Positions 25,232-34,441 of a stretch of DNA of 64,000 bases are shown here, piece by piece. Position 1 is the first letter of the stretch; each line of letters opens with the position of its first letter. Source of the DNA: Cognaticolwellia mytili (GTDB taxonomy: Bacteria; Pseudomonadota; Gammaproteobacteria; Enterobacterales; Alteromonadaceae). The position numbers and the translations under genes are program-made. The DNA is taken from assembly GCF_002104475.1 (NCBI RefSeq), contig NZ_NBOF01000001.1, positions 1,054,001 through 1,118,000 on the forward strand. Reading direction: 5' to 3'. The notes beneath the pieces were generated by a model. That model searched no databases, was not told the DNA's origin, and saw only the letters and a list, made by a program, of their open reading frames with translations.

Positions 25232-25858
25232 ATGCCTCACTTGAAAAATACACTTAGCATGCTGCAATTTAAATCTTTACCTGTACAAACTATTCATATT
25301 CTGTGTCCGTTAATTGTGCTTATTTTTGCATTAATTGCTTTTGTATTTGATGAACAAATAGCTGATCTGCTTATTTATAATCGCGACTTAGTGACACAAG
25401 GCGAATATTATCGTTTACTTTCGGGGCACTTTTTACATACCAATGGTAACCATTTTTTGCTTAACGGTGCTGCTGTCATTTTGCTTTGGACACTACATGG
25501 CCAGTACTACCAGCATCAAAACTATCTGATAATTTTTTTGACCAGTGCCATTGTTTGTGGCTTTGGCATTCATTGGTACTCGTTAGATATTAGTTTGTAC
25601 GTTGGTTTATCAGGTATATTGCATGGCTTTTTTGTTTGGGGCGCTTTAATGGATATAAAGCACAAGGAGAAGACGGGATATTTATTGCTCATTGGTGTCA
25701 TTTTAAAAATAGCGCATGAGCAATTTTATGGAGCGAGTGCTGATGTTGAATCATTTATCGAATCAAGTGTTGCCACCGATGCTCACCTATTCGGCGCTAT
25801 CGGTGGTTTACTGGCATATATTATTTGTTACATGATAGATAAGAAAAAAACTCGTTAA
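25232..25858 (+). CDS. Rhombosortase (rhomboid-family intramembrane protease)
   Basis: About 208 residues, with six hydrophobic segments. GHFLHTNGNHFLLN in the first loop, GLSGILHG with the catalytic Ser, and DAHLFGAIGG with the catalytic His are the rhomboid motifs in the short form called rhombosortase. Such enzymes cut the C-terminal GlyGly-CTERM tag of exported proteins. The start is uncertain: the frame is open from TTG 25124, and ATG codons at 25139, 25232 and 25259 all lack a clear ribosome site. 25232 gives the usual family length. No GlyGly-CTERM substrate is seen nearby. Confidence 0.75.
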   Translation: MPHLKNTLSMLQFKSLPVQTIHILCPLIVLIFALIAFVFDEQIADLLIYNRDLVTQGEYYRLLSGHFLHTNGNHFLLNGAAVILLWTLHGQYYQHQNYLIIFLTSAIVCGFGIHWYSLDISLYVGLSGILHGFFVWGALMDIKHKEKTGYLLLIGVILKIAHEQFYGASADVESFIESSVATDAHLFGAIGGLLAYIICYMIDKKKTR

Positions 25859-25875
25859 TTATCTTATTCGCCTGC

Positions 25876-27351
25876 TTACTTGTAAGGGTATAGCTTATCT
25901 AACGCAACCGATAAGCCATTATCTTGAATAATTCGTACGTGACGACGCTCGAGCTTTCTTGCGTGTGTTACACCACAAGAGTGCGCTAACAAACCAACAC
26001 CGTATTGGATATATTTATGATAATTAGCCACGCGTTCGGCTTTGTCTTTAGGATCTAAGCCTCGCTGTAATTTAAGATTATGCGTAGTAATACCTGTCGG
26101 ACATGTATCTTTATTACATTGCAGCGCTTGAATACAGCCTAGTGAAAACATAAAGCCTCTTGCTGAGTTAATTGCATCGGCACCAACCGCCAACGCCCAA
26201 GCAACTTTTGATGGCGTGATTAGCTTACCTGCACAGATCACTCGAATACGTTTACGCAAACCATACTCCACCAGTAAATTAACCACTAATGGCAAGCTTT
26301 CTTTTAACGGTAACCCCACGTAATCCATTAAAGGTTGCGGCGCAGCGCCCGTGCCGCCGTCAGCACTATCAATGGTAATAAAGTCAGGTGCAAATTCTGC
26401 TCCTTGGAGATTAATTTCTTCAAGGAGCTCTCTAAGCCATAATGACTCACCAATAACAGCTTTAAACCCTACGGGTTTCCCTGTAACATCACGTATATGA
26501 TTCACCATGGTCAAAATATCTTTTACTGATTTAATTTCTCGGTGAGCATTCGGACTTATCGAGTCTTGCCCTTGTTCAATACCGCGAATTTCAGCAATTT
26601 CCGCAGTGACTTTTTTACCTGGTAGAATCCCCCCTTTGCCAGGCTTAGCGCCTTGACTCATCTTAATTTCAAACATTTTTATTTGTGGCTTTGCAGCCAT
26701 TTTAGCTAATTTCTCATCACACAAGTTTCCATTGCCATCGCTAACGCCATACTTTGCTGTACCAATTTGGTAAATAATATCAGCGCCGCTGGCTAGGTGA
26801 TGCTCACTTACGCCTCCCTCGCCGGTATTCATCCAACAGCCCGCTTTTGCAGCACCGTTGGATAGTGCTTTTACCGCCGGCGCTGATAAAGCACCAAAAC
26901 TCATCGCTGAAATATTAAATAGTGAATCGGTACTGTACGGAGTTTTACAGCCCTGACCAAAAGTAATCGTGCTCGGCGGTACAGCATCTTCTTCTAAGGT
27001 TGGAAACGCACAATTCATGAACATGATAGTACCGGTGGGCTCTAAGTTTCGTGTTGAGCCAAAAGCGATGGTTCGATCAACATTTTTTGCCGCACGGTAA
27101 ACCCAACTACGCTCGGCACGATTAAACGGTAACTCTTCTCTATCCATAGCAAAAAAATACTGTCGAAAAAATTCGCCCTGCTTTTCAAATAGATACCTAA
27201 AACGACCAATGACCGGATAGTTTCGTCGGATGGCGTGCTTGTTCTGCATTCGATCAACAATATACATATAGATAATAGCGAAAATACCTAACGCTAAAAG
27301 GAAAATAAAAAATGCCGAGAGAGTTTCTAAGAAGCCGAGCATGTTGTCCAT
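25876..27351 (-). CDS. FMN-binding glutamate synthase-like protein
   Basis: A 491-residue protein with an N-terminal membrane helix (about residues 9-30) and a single FMN/Fe-S domain like the central part of the glutamate synthase large chain. Motifs are MSFGALSAPAVKALSNGAAKAG, QGAKPGKGGILPGKKV, GGTGAAPQPLMDYVG, and a cluster CIQALQCNKDTCPTG that can bind a 3Fe-4S centre. It lacks the glutaminase domain, so it is not a normal GOGAT. The true reaction of this membrane-anchored group is not known. It is convergent with the rhombosortase gene, 17 bases apart. Confidence 0.85.
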   Translation of the reverse strand: MDNMLGFLETLSAFFIFLLALGIFAIIYMYIVDRMQNKHAIRRNYPVIGRFRYLFEKQGEFFRQYFFAMDREELPFNRAERSWVYRAAKNVDRTIAFGSTRNLEPTGTIMFMNCAFPTLEEDAVPPSTITFGQGCKTPYSTDSLFNISAMSFGALSAPAVKALSNGAAKAGCWMNTGEGGVSEHHLASGADIIYQIGTAKYGVSDGNGNLCDEKLAKMAAKPQIKMFEIKMSQGAKPGKGGILPGKKVTAEIAEIRGIEQGQDSISPNAHREIKSVKDILTMVNHIRDVTGKPVGFKAVIGESLWLRELLEEINLQGAEFAPDFITIDSADGGTGAAPQPLMDYVGLPLKESLPLVVNLLVEYGLRKRIRVICAGKLITPSKVAWALAVGADAINSARGFMFSLGCIQALQCNKDTCPTGITTHNLKLQRGLDPKDKAERVANYHKYIQYGVGLLAHSCGVTHARKLERRHVRIIQDNGLSVALDKLYPYK

Positions 27352-27581
27352 GTATACCTCGTTAAATGGTGTTATTGATATATTTATTAGTAATACTAAC
27401 CATGTATAAATAGATGACCTGAAATAATAGTTATTCTTTCAACCGCCATTAAATATCATTTGCCTGACAAAAAAGATAAAACTTGTATATGATGAATAAA
27501 CTTGATTAAAAATAAACCAATCTATTTTCAACTGATATATTCTTGCTGTCTAGTAGCATTGTTTTAAATAAGGGTATTTAA

Positions 27582-28436
27582 GTGCTTTGCAAAAAAAAAT
27601 TTACTTTACCTTACGTAACCATCAAAAAAGGTGTACGTAGTAGCAGAATTAAAAAAATATTATATATCACACTAGCGTTAGCTTTATTGTCCTCTACTTC
27701 CCCTTTTAGTATTGCTGATTCTATTAAAGATCCAGTCATTCAAATAGTTACCGAGCACTTACCGCCTTATCAAATTGTCGCTGAAGACAAATCAATATCA
27801 GGATTTGCCGTTGATATTATTGAAGAAATAATGGCTCGTAGCCATTTTACCTATTCGCTAAAAAGCTATCCATGGGCTCGTGCATATAAACTAGCACAGA
27901 GAAAACCTAATCACTGCATCTTTTCAGTAGCTCGTCTGCCTTCACGTGAGAAGCTATTTAAATGGGTTGGTCCTATTTCAAAAGTTAACAATACAGTGGT
28001 GTGGGCACTTAAGGATAAAAATATTAAAGTTAATAGTCTGGAGGATGTAAAAAAATATACTCTCGCGGTAAATCGCAATGATATAGGCCATACAGGCTTA
28101 ATGGAGCTAGGCTTTGAAGAAGATAAACATCTATATGTTTTAAATAATACCGAGTCGTTGATCAACCTATTAATTACTCGCCCAGAAATTGATTTAATCG
28201 TTGCGGATGATACAACGATTAATTATAGGGCTCAGCTAGTCGGTGCGAATATCAACAAGCTACAACGTGTATTTAAAATTGACGCTTTGCCGTTAAATTT
28301 TTTCTTCGCCTGTAGCCCTCAAACCGATGATACTACAATTACGCATTTAGCCGATAAGTTAGAAAGTATTTATCTAGATAACACCTACGAAACGATATGG
28401 AACAAGTGGAAATTTAAGCTTATGCCTACGAAATAA
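27582..28436 (+). CDS. Periplasmic solute-binding protein, family 3 type
   Basis: 284 residues from a GTG start at 27582, which has only weak ribosome-site likeness. A basic N-terminus and a signal segment (about 26-45, ending SIADS) are followed by an SBP_bac_3 domain: VTEHLPPYQIVAEDKSISGFAVDIIEEIM and YPWARAYKLAQRKPNHCIFSVARLPSREKLFKWVGPI. The latter form is typical of the subgroup often found as orphan receptors in marine gammaproteobacteria. No transporter gene is adjacent. Ligand unknown. Confidence 0.78.
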   Translation: MLCKKKFTLPYVTIKKGVRSSRIKKILYITLALALLSSTSPFSIADSIKDPVIQIVTEHLPPYQIVAEDKSISGFAVDIIEEIMARSHFTYSLKSYPWARAYKLAQRKPNHCIFSVARLPSREKLFKWVGPISKVNNTVVWALKDKNIKVNSLEDVKKYTLAVNRNDIGHTGLMELGFEEDKHLYVLNNTESLINLLITRPEIDLIVADDTTINYRAQLVGANINKLQRVFKIDALPLNFFFACSPQTDDTTITHLADKLESIYLDNTYETIWNKWKFKLMPTK

Positions 28437-28491
28437 TAACCACTTTTATCAAGACATCAATGCTTTAAAATATATTGTTGCCGTTATATAA

Positions 28492-28511
28492 AAGGCCTCC
28501 GAAGAGGCCTT
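28492..28511. terminator. Bidirectional terminator
   Basis: AAGGCCTC (28492-28499) pairs with GAGGCCTT (28504-28511). On the minus strand the loop is TTCG followed by TTTTAT, so it ends the S9 peptidase transcript best. Confidence 0.78.
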
Positions 28512-28547
28512 AATCATTCAAATGTTGTCGAGCACTTTCTAGCAGCT

Positions 28548-31013
28548 TTACAAGGTATTTTCAAATAACTTATAAATTCTACGATACTCATTTAACCATG
28601 AACTTGGTTGTACAAAACCATGTGGCTCGACTGGATAGATAGCGGTTTCAAAATCTTGTTTTTCCAATTCAATTAAACGCTGAACTAGTCGTACGGTATC
28701 TTGGAAGAACACGTTGTCATCAACCATAGGCGCGTTAATCAGTAGTGGTTTTTCTAAACCTTCAGCAAAATAAATTGGTGAACTACGCTCATAAGCAATT
28801 GCGTCATCACCCGGCATATTTAAAATATTCGACGTATAGCCATGATTGTAATATGCCCAATCAGACACTAAACGCAATGCTGAGCCAGATTGAAATAAGT
28901 CAGGATCAGTAAACATCGACATTAACGTTAAGAAACCACCATACGAGCCACCGTAAGTACCCACACGTTTAGCATCAACATTAGCATTTTCAACTAACCA
29001 GTTAACACCATCACGCATATCTTGTACTTCAGGCTTACCCATATGACGATAAATTGCGGTACGCCAGTCACGACCATAGCCTTTCGATGCACGGTAATCC
29101 ATATCAATCACCACATAGCCTTGTTGAACTAACATGCTATGAAACATATATTCACGGAAGTAACCTGACCAACCTAAGTGTGAGTTTTGTAAATAACCGG
29201 CACCATGGCTAAACATAACCGCTTTATTTTTAGCGGTATTTTGGTCGTAACCTTTTGGTAGATAAACTTTTGAATAAACTGGTTGTTCTTGATGTGAGGA
29301 TTCAATGGCAACAACATTCGGCGCCGCCCAAGGCATAGCAAGAAACTCTTCAGAAACGGTATGAGTTAAACGAATTGCTTCGGCATTGTTTGCAATATCT
29401 TTCACATAAAGCTCTGGGGGCATAGTAATTTCAGAGTGCTCAAGCAATAACTTCGACTCATCTGGGCTCAATGAATAATCATTCATACCACCTAAGTCAG
29501 TTAATACTGTTATTTTCGCTGAATTAACATCAACTTTGTATATTTCGTAAATACCAGGATGTTTCTTATTGGCTTTAAAGTAAATGCTTTGCTCATCAGC
29601 AGAAACTGTTAAGTCGTTAACTTCAAAGCTTCCTGATGTTAAGGCTTTTGCTTTACCATTTAACGGCTTAACGTATAAATGCGCATAACCACTTTCTTCT
29701 GAAAGGTAATACAAGCTATCTGTATTATCTAACCAGCCCAACTCATTGAAGGTATAGTTAATCCATGCATCATCATGTAAGCGGTGTTGAGGTACTAAAG
29801 CTTTCTTTTCAAAATCAACGGTACTGATCCAACGATCTTTGTTGTCCCAAGCTTCTAACATAATAGCAACTTGTGAGCCGTTCTCTTGCCACTTAATTGG
29901 GTTCCATGCCTGCATTACATGAATATTACGTGCTGATTTTTCTGATTTATATTTCTTACCTTCACGGGCATAGTTTTCTTTACGTACACTGGCTAAAACG
30001 TCTTCGTCAAAGCCAGGTAAAGTATCGTAATTTAGCAGCTCTTTGGTGCCTTGTGCCAAATCTAGTACATATAGCTGTTCAGAATATTGACGGTTATTCG
30101 CCACACGAGCACGTACTTTTTCTGCTTTTACATGACCATCATTGGCAATATAATTCGGCATAATATCGCTGTCTTCGCGAGAAGACTTTGCCGGAGCCAC
30201 ACTAACTACCATTTTATCGCCAGCTGGGGAAAGGCTTGCATGTACTACACGATTGCCTTTACCTAAGTAAAAATTAGTTTGTGTTACTGTGCTATTTTTT
30301 ACTCGCAATTGACGTTTTTGCTCAGCGCGTAGGTCTTTATTACGCTGCTGCAATGCAACATATTCAATAAGCTCATTTTGCTCTTTAGCAATATAACTCA
30401 CTGGTGCCACGTTTGGTTTTCTGCCATCAGTCATTTCTAAGTTAGCTAACTCAATAATTTTTTGGCTAGTCATATCATGCGCGTAAAATATATTACCGAC
30501 ACGGTAAGCCACATTACCATTGGTTAAAAACATTACCGATGATTCAACCGCTGATGTGTAAGTTAATTGCTGAACTTTTTGTGTTGCTAACGTTTTAACA
30601 AAAATATTGCCTTCAAATGCATAGGCTTCATGTGTACCGTCACTATTTAAAACCGCATTGCTGTCTGCAACAACATGCATTTGCGCTAATTTAACTAAAT
30701 TACCATTACCTTGGGTGCTTACATTCTTTTGCATTAAATCTCGTAGCGGATTACCTGCACGCTTTTGCTTGTAGAAAACGGTTTGGCTGTCATCACCCCA
30801 GTACCATGACTCAGGTGAACGTCCCATCCAATCAGGATTTGACATGATTTTTTCTAAAGTAATCGTTGTTGAACTGGTAACACCTACGGCAGGTGCTGCA
30901 GTAACTTCACTCGGCGCTGAAGCGTTATTTTCCAACGCAGCTTTTTTTTGTTCTGTAGATGCACAAGCAACTAAAGAAAGGCTAATAGCAGCGGCAATTA
31001 ATTGTAATTTCAT
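28548..31013 (-). CDS. S9 family (prolyl oligopeptidase/DPP IV-like) peptidase lipoprotein
   Basis: An 821-residue exported serine peptidase. The signal peptide ends SLVACAST, giving a lipobox with Cys 17. A DPP IV-type beta-propeller covers about residues 60-540. The alpha/beta hydrolase domain holds GTYGGSYGGFLT (nucleophile Ser), APMVDDNVFFQD (Asp) and VEPHGFVQP (His), the full catalytic triad. It probably trims proline-containing peptides in the periplasm. It has its own promoter region (431 bases to the next, divergent gene). Confidence 0.9.
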   Translation of the reverse strand: MKLQLIAAAISLSLVACASTEQKKAALENNASAPSEVTAAPAVGVTSSTTITLEKIMSNPDWMGRSPESWYWGDDSQTVFYKQKRAGNPLRDLMQKNVSTQGNGNLVKLAQMHVVADSNAVLNSDGTHEAYAFEGNIFVKTLATQKVQQLTYTSAVESSVMFLTNGNVAYRVGNIFYAHDMTSQKIIELANLEMTDGRKPNVAPVSYIAKEQNELIEYVALQQRNKDLRAEQKRQLRVKNSTVTQTNFYLGKGNRVVHASLSPAGDKMVVSVAPAKSSREDSDIMPNYIANDGHVKAEKVRARVANNRQYSEQLYVLDLAQGTKELLNYDTLPGFDEDVLASVRKENYAREGKKYKSEKSARNIHVMQAWNPIKWQENGSQVAIMLEAWDNKDRWISTVDFEKKALVPQHRLHDDAWINYTFNELGWLDNTDSLYYLSEESGYAHLYVKPLNGKAKALTSGSFEVNDLTVSADEQSIYFKANKKHPGIYEIYKVDVNSAKITVLTDLGGMNDYSLSPDESKLLLEHSEITMPPELYVKDIANNAEAIRLTHTVSEEFLAMPWAAPNVVAIESSHQEQPVYSKVYLPKGYDQNTAKNKAVMFSHGAGYLQNSHLGWSGYFREYMFHSMLVQQGYVVIDMDYRASKGYGRDWRTAIYRHMGKPEVQDMRDGVNWLVENANVDAKRVGTYGGSYGGFLTLMSMFTDPDLFQSGSALRLVSDWAYYNHGYTSNILNMPGDDAIAYERSSPIYFAEGLEKPLLINAPMVDDNVFFQDTVRLVQRLIELEKQDFETAIYPVEPHGFVQPSSWLNEYRRIYKLFENTL

Positions 31014-31444
31014 AATTTATTTTTACTTGTAGTGGATAACTTCTGTTAGTTATATGGGTTAATAACAATAAGCTTCGTTGACCTCATCGTTATATTTATC
31101 TAAACGCTTGAAAAATTGTTAATTAATCTTTAATAAAGTACAAATTTATTAATAATGTGCTTAATCACAATACTAACGCCTATTTATACTAAGCAATGAG
31201 CTAATTTTCAATGAAAGTGTTGTACAACAAGACCAATGCGCATTTTTATAAGGTCAATGAGATAGAAGCAACGCTGAGATTAAATCAATAAACAGCCAAA
31301 TTGCTAATCGCCTTTTAAATATCTAAAAAATTAGCACAGTGCACGCAAAGGTTGACTTGCATCAACAAAATACAAACGATAATAATTTACATTAACACTC
31401 ATATTAATAGTCATTCCTTTTGAACATTGAAGATTGAGTAACAA
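31014..31444. other. Divergent intergenic region
   Basis: 431 AT-rich bases between the divergent S9 peptidase and TonB receptor genes. It must hold both promoters, but no regulator site stands out. Confidence 0.4.
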
Positions 31445-33580
31445 ATGAAAAAACTATCTCCTTTATACCTTGCAATTGCGACAAGTTTACCTTTAATCAC
31501 GCCTTTAACCACTTATGCAGAAGAAGGTGCAACAAAAAGTAGTGATGTAGAAGTTATCGAAATTCGTAGCTTTAGACAGAAACTTGATCAAGCCGGCCGC
31601 CTAAAGGATGTTATTCAACAAACTGAAATACTAGATGCATTAACGATAGAAAATAAAAATGCCCTAAGCTTAACAGCTGCTATTAATAATGAGCCGGGCG
31701 TTAATGTCTCAAATGAATGTTCAATGTGTGGTGTTAAACGTATTATGCTAAATGGCATGAAAGGTGAGCATACCACAATACTTGTTGATGGCTTACCGAC
31801 GCATACCCTTATTTCTGGTTTTTATGCCGTTGATGCTATTGCAACAACGGGTGTTGATCGGATTGAAGTTGCACGAGGTGCTGGCGCGTCGTTAATAGCA
31901 CCTGAAGCCATTGGTGGTACGGTCAATATAATCACCAAAGAAGCTTATGAAAATACTGCCACGTTTGACTTTGCTAAAGGCTCACATGACTTTACGGCCA
32001 TGAAAGGCATGGCAACAAACATTTCGGATGATGGTAAAACGGGTATTACCTTAATTGGCCAATATGACAAGCAAGATCAAGAGGATCATGATGAAAATGG
32101 AGTCAGCGAAGCACCGTTTATTGAAAACCTTTCGTTAACATCATTTATTACTCAAGATCTTTCAGACACAAGTAACGTTCAATTACGTATATCTAAAGTG
32201 CAATCTGAAATTTTTGGTGGTCCTATTCTAGGCAAAGGTGTTAAATCTATTGGTGCTGCACTTGCTGGCTATGACCAAGTGGAATCAGAGCAATTATTCG
32301 TTGATGATGATGTGCGCAATGATTATATCGGTAAGCCATGGGAAACAACGGAATGGATAGATACCTCACGTGATGAAGCCTATATCAAATACTTAACTGA
32401 AATCAGTGACTATACTGTTGCTGAGTTTGCAGTTAGTTATGCTAAGCATAAACAAGACTCTTTTTATGAAGGTATTGATTATCAGGCAGACGATACCATG
32501 TGGTATGCCCGTGCAAAGTTTGATATGGAATTATCGGATGAACATTTTATAACGTTCGGTATTGATAGCCGCCGAGAGGAAATGCGCTCATCAACAGATG
32601 CATTAGAAGCCGTTGCGGCATATCAAAGTGATGCCTTTGATTACGATACCATCGGTCTTTTCTTTCAAGACACGTGGACACCGTTGGAAGAGTTTGAAGT
32701 AGCAATTGCCGTTCGTATTGACCAAATAACAGCTGACTTTACTGACCCTGAAAAAGTAGGCACTGAAATTGATGAAACCTTTATTGCGCCACGTTTAGAT
32801 ATTCGTTATTTCCACAATGAAGAACTAACATCTCGCTTTTCAACGGGTCGAGGCTATCGCGCACCTTTATCATTTTTTGAAACTGATCACGGAATTTTAG
32901 ATGCCGAACTAGGTTATCAAATCGATATCGACTCTCTAGAAGAATCACTTTCAGCCAGTTATTCACTAAATTATGACAATGAAACCTTGGCGGTAACAGC
33001 ATCTATTGCACATTCTTCTGTAGATAATTTGGCTAGCCTTGAAGAAGATGCTAACGGTGTACCATTGTTAACACAGCTTGAAGACAGCGCAGCCGTAACA
33101 ACTTTTGATGTTACTGCAGGTTACAACGTTACAGAAAATTTTACCGTAAACATTGGTATTGAGAAATTCAATTACGATAATAATTTTAAATCATCTTATG
33201 CTATTGCCCCTGTTGAAGAACGCGCCAGTATTGAACTGCAATATGAAAAAGATAACCTCAAAGTTTTCTGGTCAACGGTTTGGTTTGGTGAGAAAGATTT
33301 AGCTGAATATGGTTATGAAGGTTTTAATAAATTGAACGACACAAGCACCGCCAAAGCATTAGTAGGCGACGCCTTCACGACATCAGACATTAAAGTGCAA
33401 TATCAATTAACTGGGCACACAAAAATTTATGCTGGCGTTTCTAATGTGTTTGAAGAAACACAAATAGACAATGGTGATACGCCACTGTTTTATGATGCTA
33501 ACGGTGGTTACGATGTTGCTTATATTTACGGTGCGCTACATGGCCGCGAAATGTACGCTGGCATTGAAATAAAGCTTTAA
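31445..33580 (+). CDS. TonB-dependent receptor with CxxC motif in the plug
   Basis: A 711-residue outer-membrane receptor. It has a signal peptide (1-25, TTYA), a plug domain at about 40-170 and a 22-strand barrel region to the end. In the plug, ECSMCGVKRIMLNGMKG places Cys 92 and Cys 95 at a site where many receptors have none. LVDGLPTHTL and DRIEVARGAG, then AIGGTVNIITK, are standard plug motifs. The cargo is not known; a metal or metal chelate is a fair guess because the two cysteines could bind metal or form a disulfide. A thioredoxin-like gene follows 21 bases later and is almost surely co-transcribed. Confidence 0.88.
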   Translation: MKKLSPLYLAIATSLPLITPLTTYAEEGATKSSDVEVIEIRSFRQKLDQAGRLKDVIQQTEILDALTIENKNALSLTAAINNEPGVNVSNECSMCGVKRIMLNGMKGEHTTILVDGLPTHTLISGFYAVDAIATTGVDRIEVARGAGASLIAPEAIGGTVNIITKEAYENTATFDFAKGSHDFTAMKGMATNISDDGKTGITLIGQYDKQDQEDHDENGVSEAPFIENLSLTSFITQDLSDTSNVQLRISKVQSEIFGGPILGKGVKSIGAALAGYDQVESEQLFVDDDVRNDYIGKPWETTEWIDTSRDEAYIKYLTEISDYTVAEFAVSYAKHKQDSFYEGIDYQADDTMWYARAKFDMELSDEHFITFGIDSRREEMRSSTDALEAVAAYQSDAFDYDTIGLFFQDTWTPLEEFEVAIAVRIDQITADFTDPEKVGTEIDETFIAPRLDIRYFHNEELTSRFSTGRGYRAPLSFFETDHGILDAELGYQIDIDSLEESLSASYSLNYDNETLAVTASIAHSSVDNLASLEEDANGVPLLTQLEDSAAVTTFDVTAGYNVTENFTVNIGIEKFNYDNNFKSSYAIAPVEERASIELQYEKDNLKVFWSTVWFGEKDLAEYGYEGFNKLNDTSTAKALVGDAFTTSDIKVQYQLTGHTKIYAGVSNVFEETQIDNGDTPLFYDANGGYDVAYIYGALHGREMYAGIEIKL

Positions 33581-33601
33581 ATTATATATTGAATAATATT
33601 C

Positions 33602-34108
33602 ATGAAACTTTTTTATCTTAAGATAAATTGGCTACAAATCAAGATGGTACTAGTCATTGCTAGTGCCATCGTAATGGTAAATTATGTTAGTGCTGCTCAA
33701 TTTTCGCTAAAATCACTAAAACCTGCTGATACAAGCGTTCGAATACAAACAAACGATCTGGCAACGGTAACGATGATTTTTCAGCCGGAATGTAGTTGGT
33801 GTAAAAAGCAAGGCATTACAATGGCAAAGGTATTTGAACAATGTAATGACTCAATAAATGTTGCTTTAATTGGTGCTAATGGTAATAGACGCCAGCTAAA
33901 GCAAACTCTTAAAAATTATCACAATGCGATACCTGCATTTATTGCTGATAGTAAGTTTTTGCGTAGCATTGGTGGATACCAAGCATCGCCAACAACATTA
34001 ATATATGACGGTAGTGGAGAGTTACTTTTAAAGAAACGCGGTTATGTTGCCGAAGACAAATTGCGTTCTGCTTTGCAGATATTAAGTCAAGGCGCTTGTA
34101 AAATATAA
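33602..34108 (+). CDS. Periplasmic thioredoxin-fold protein
   Basis: A 168-residue protein with an N-terminal membrane or signal segment (about 14-31, ending VSAAQ). MIFQPECSWCKKQG carries the CxxC redox pair (CSWC) of thioredoxin-like proteins, and YQASPTTLIYD near residue 135 has the cis-proline loop. A further cysteine pair (EQCND and GACKI) may be structural. It probably reduces or exchanges disulfides in the periplasm. Position directly behind a receptor with its own CxxC suggests that the receptor is its partner; this is inference. Confidence 0.82.
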   Translation: MKLFYLKINWLQIKMVLVIASAIVMVNYVSAAQFSLKSLKPADTSVRIQTNDLATVTMIFQPECSWCKKQGITMAKVFEQCNDSINVALIGANGNRRQLKQTLKNYHNAIPAFIADSKFLRSIGGYQASPTTLIYDGSGELLLKKRGYVAEDKLRSALQILSQGACKI

Positions 34109-34441
34109 TACGATACGTTTGCCTTTACACTATAATATGTAAGGGTAAACGTACTCGGCTTCACTCTTAAGAAGCACATATTATTACGTTTGCTTTATCT
34201 AAAGCACTTCAATTCATTTCAAGAAAATCACCAAGATTAATTTTTACCTATAATAAGCCCTAACAGCTTCTCTTTTACTTAATGAACTGATTATTTGGGC
34301 TTAAGCATTTACTTTGCTATAATCGCGCGCCGCTTAAATGTGATATTGATCATCAATACAGTTTAAATGCGGATAAATGAGCCATAATGAGATGGCGTAA
34401 TGTGCGTAAAGCCACAGTTTAGAATCTAATTTAGGTATGGT
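34109..34441. other. Gap with RNA hairpin and ygiQ promoter
   Basis: A 15-bp stem (34114-34128 with 34139-34153, G-U pairs allowed) lies just after the thioredoxin gene but lacks a T-run. An extended -10 promoter TGCTATAAT is at 34315-34323 and is followed by CGCGCGCCG. Nothing else is evident. Confidence 0.5.
34315..34323 (+). promoter_or_regulatory. Extended -10 promoter before ygiQ
   Basis: TG-C-TATAAT followed by a GC-rich CGCGCGC discriminator. A similar core precedes ybiT. Confidence 0.5.

Noticed and set aside
34114-34153. Terminator after the thioredoxin-like gene
   Set aside because: The 15-bp stem has no T-run on either strand, so it is reported only as a hairpin.
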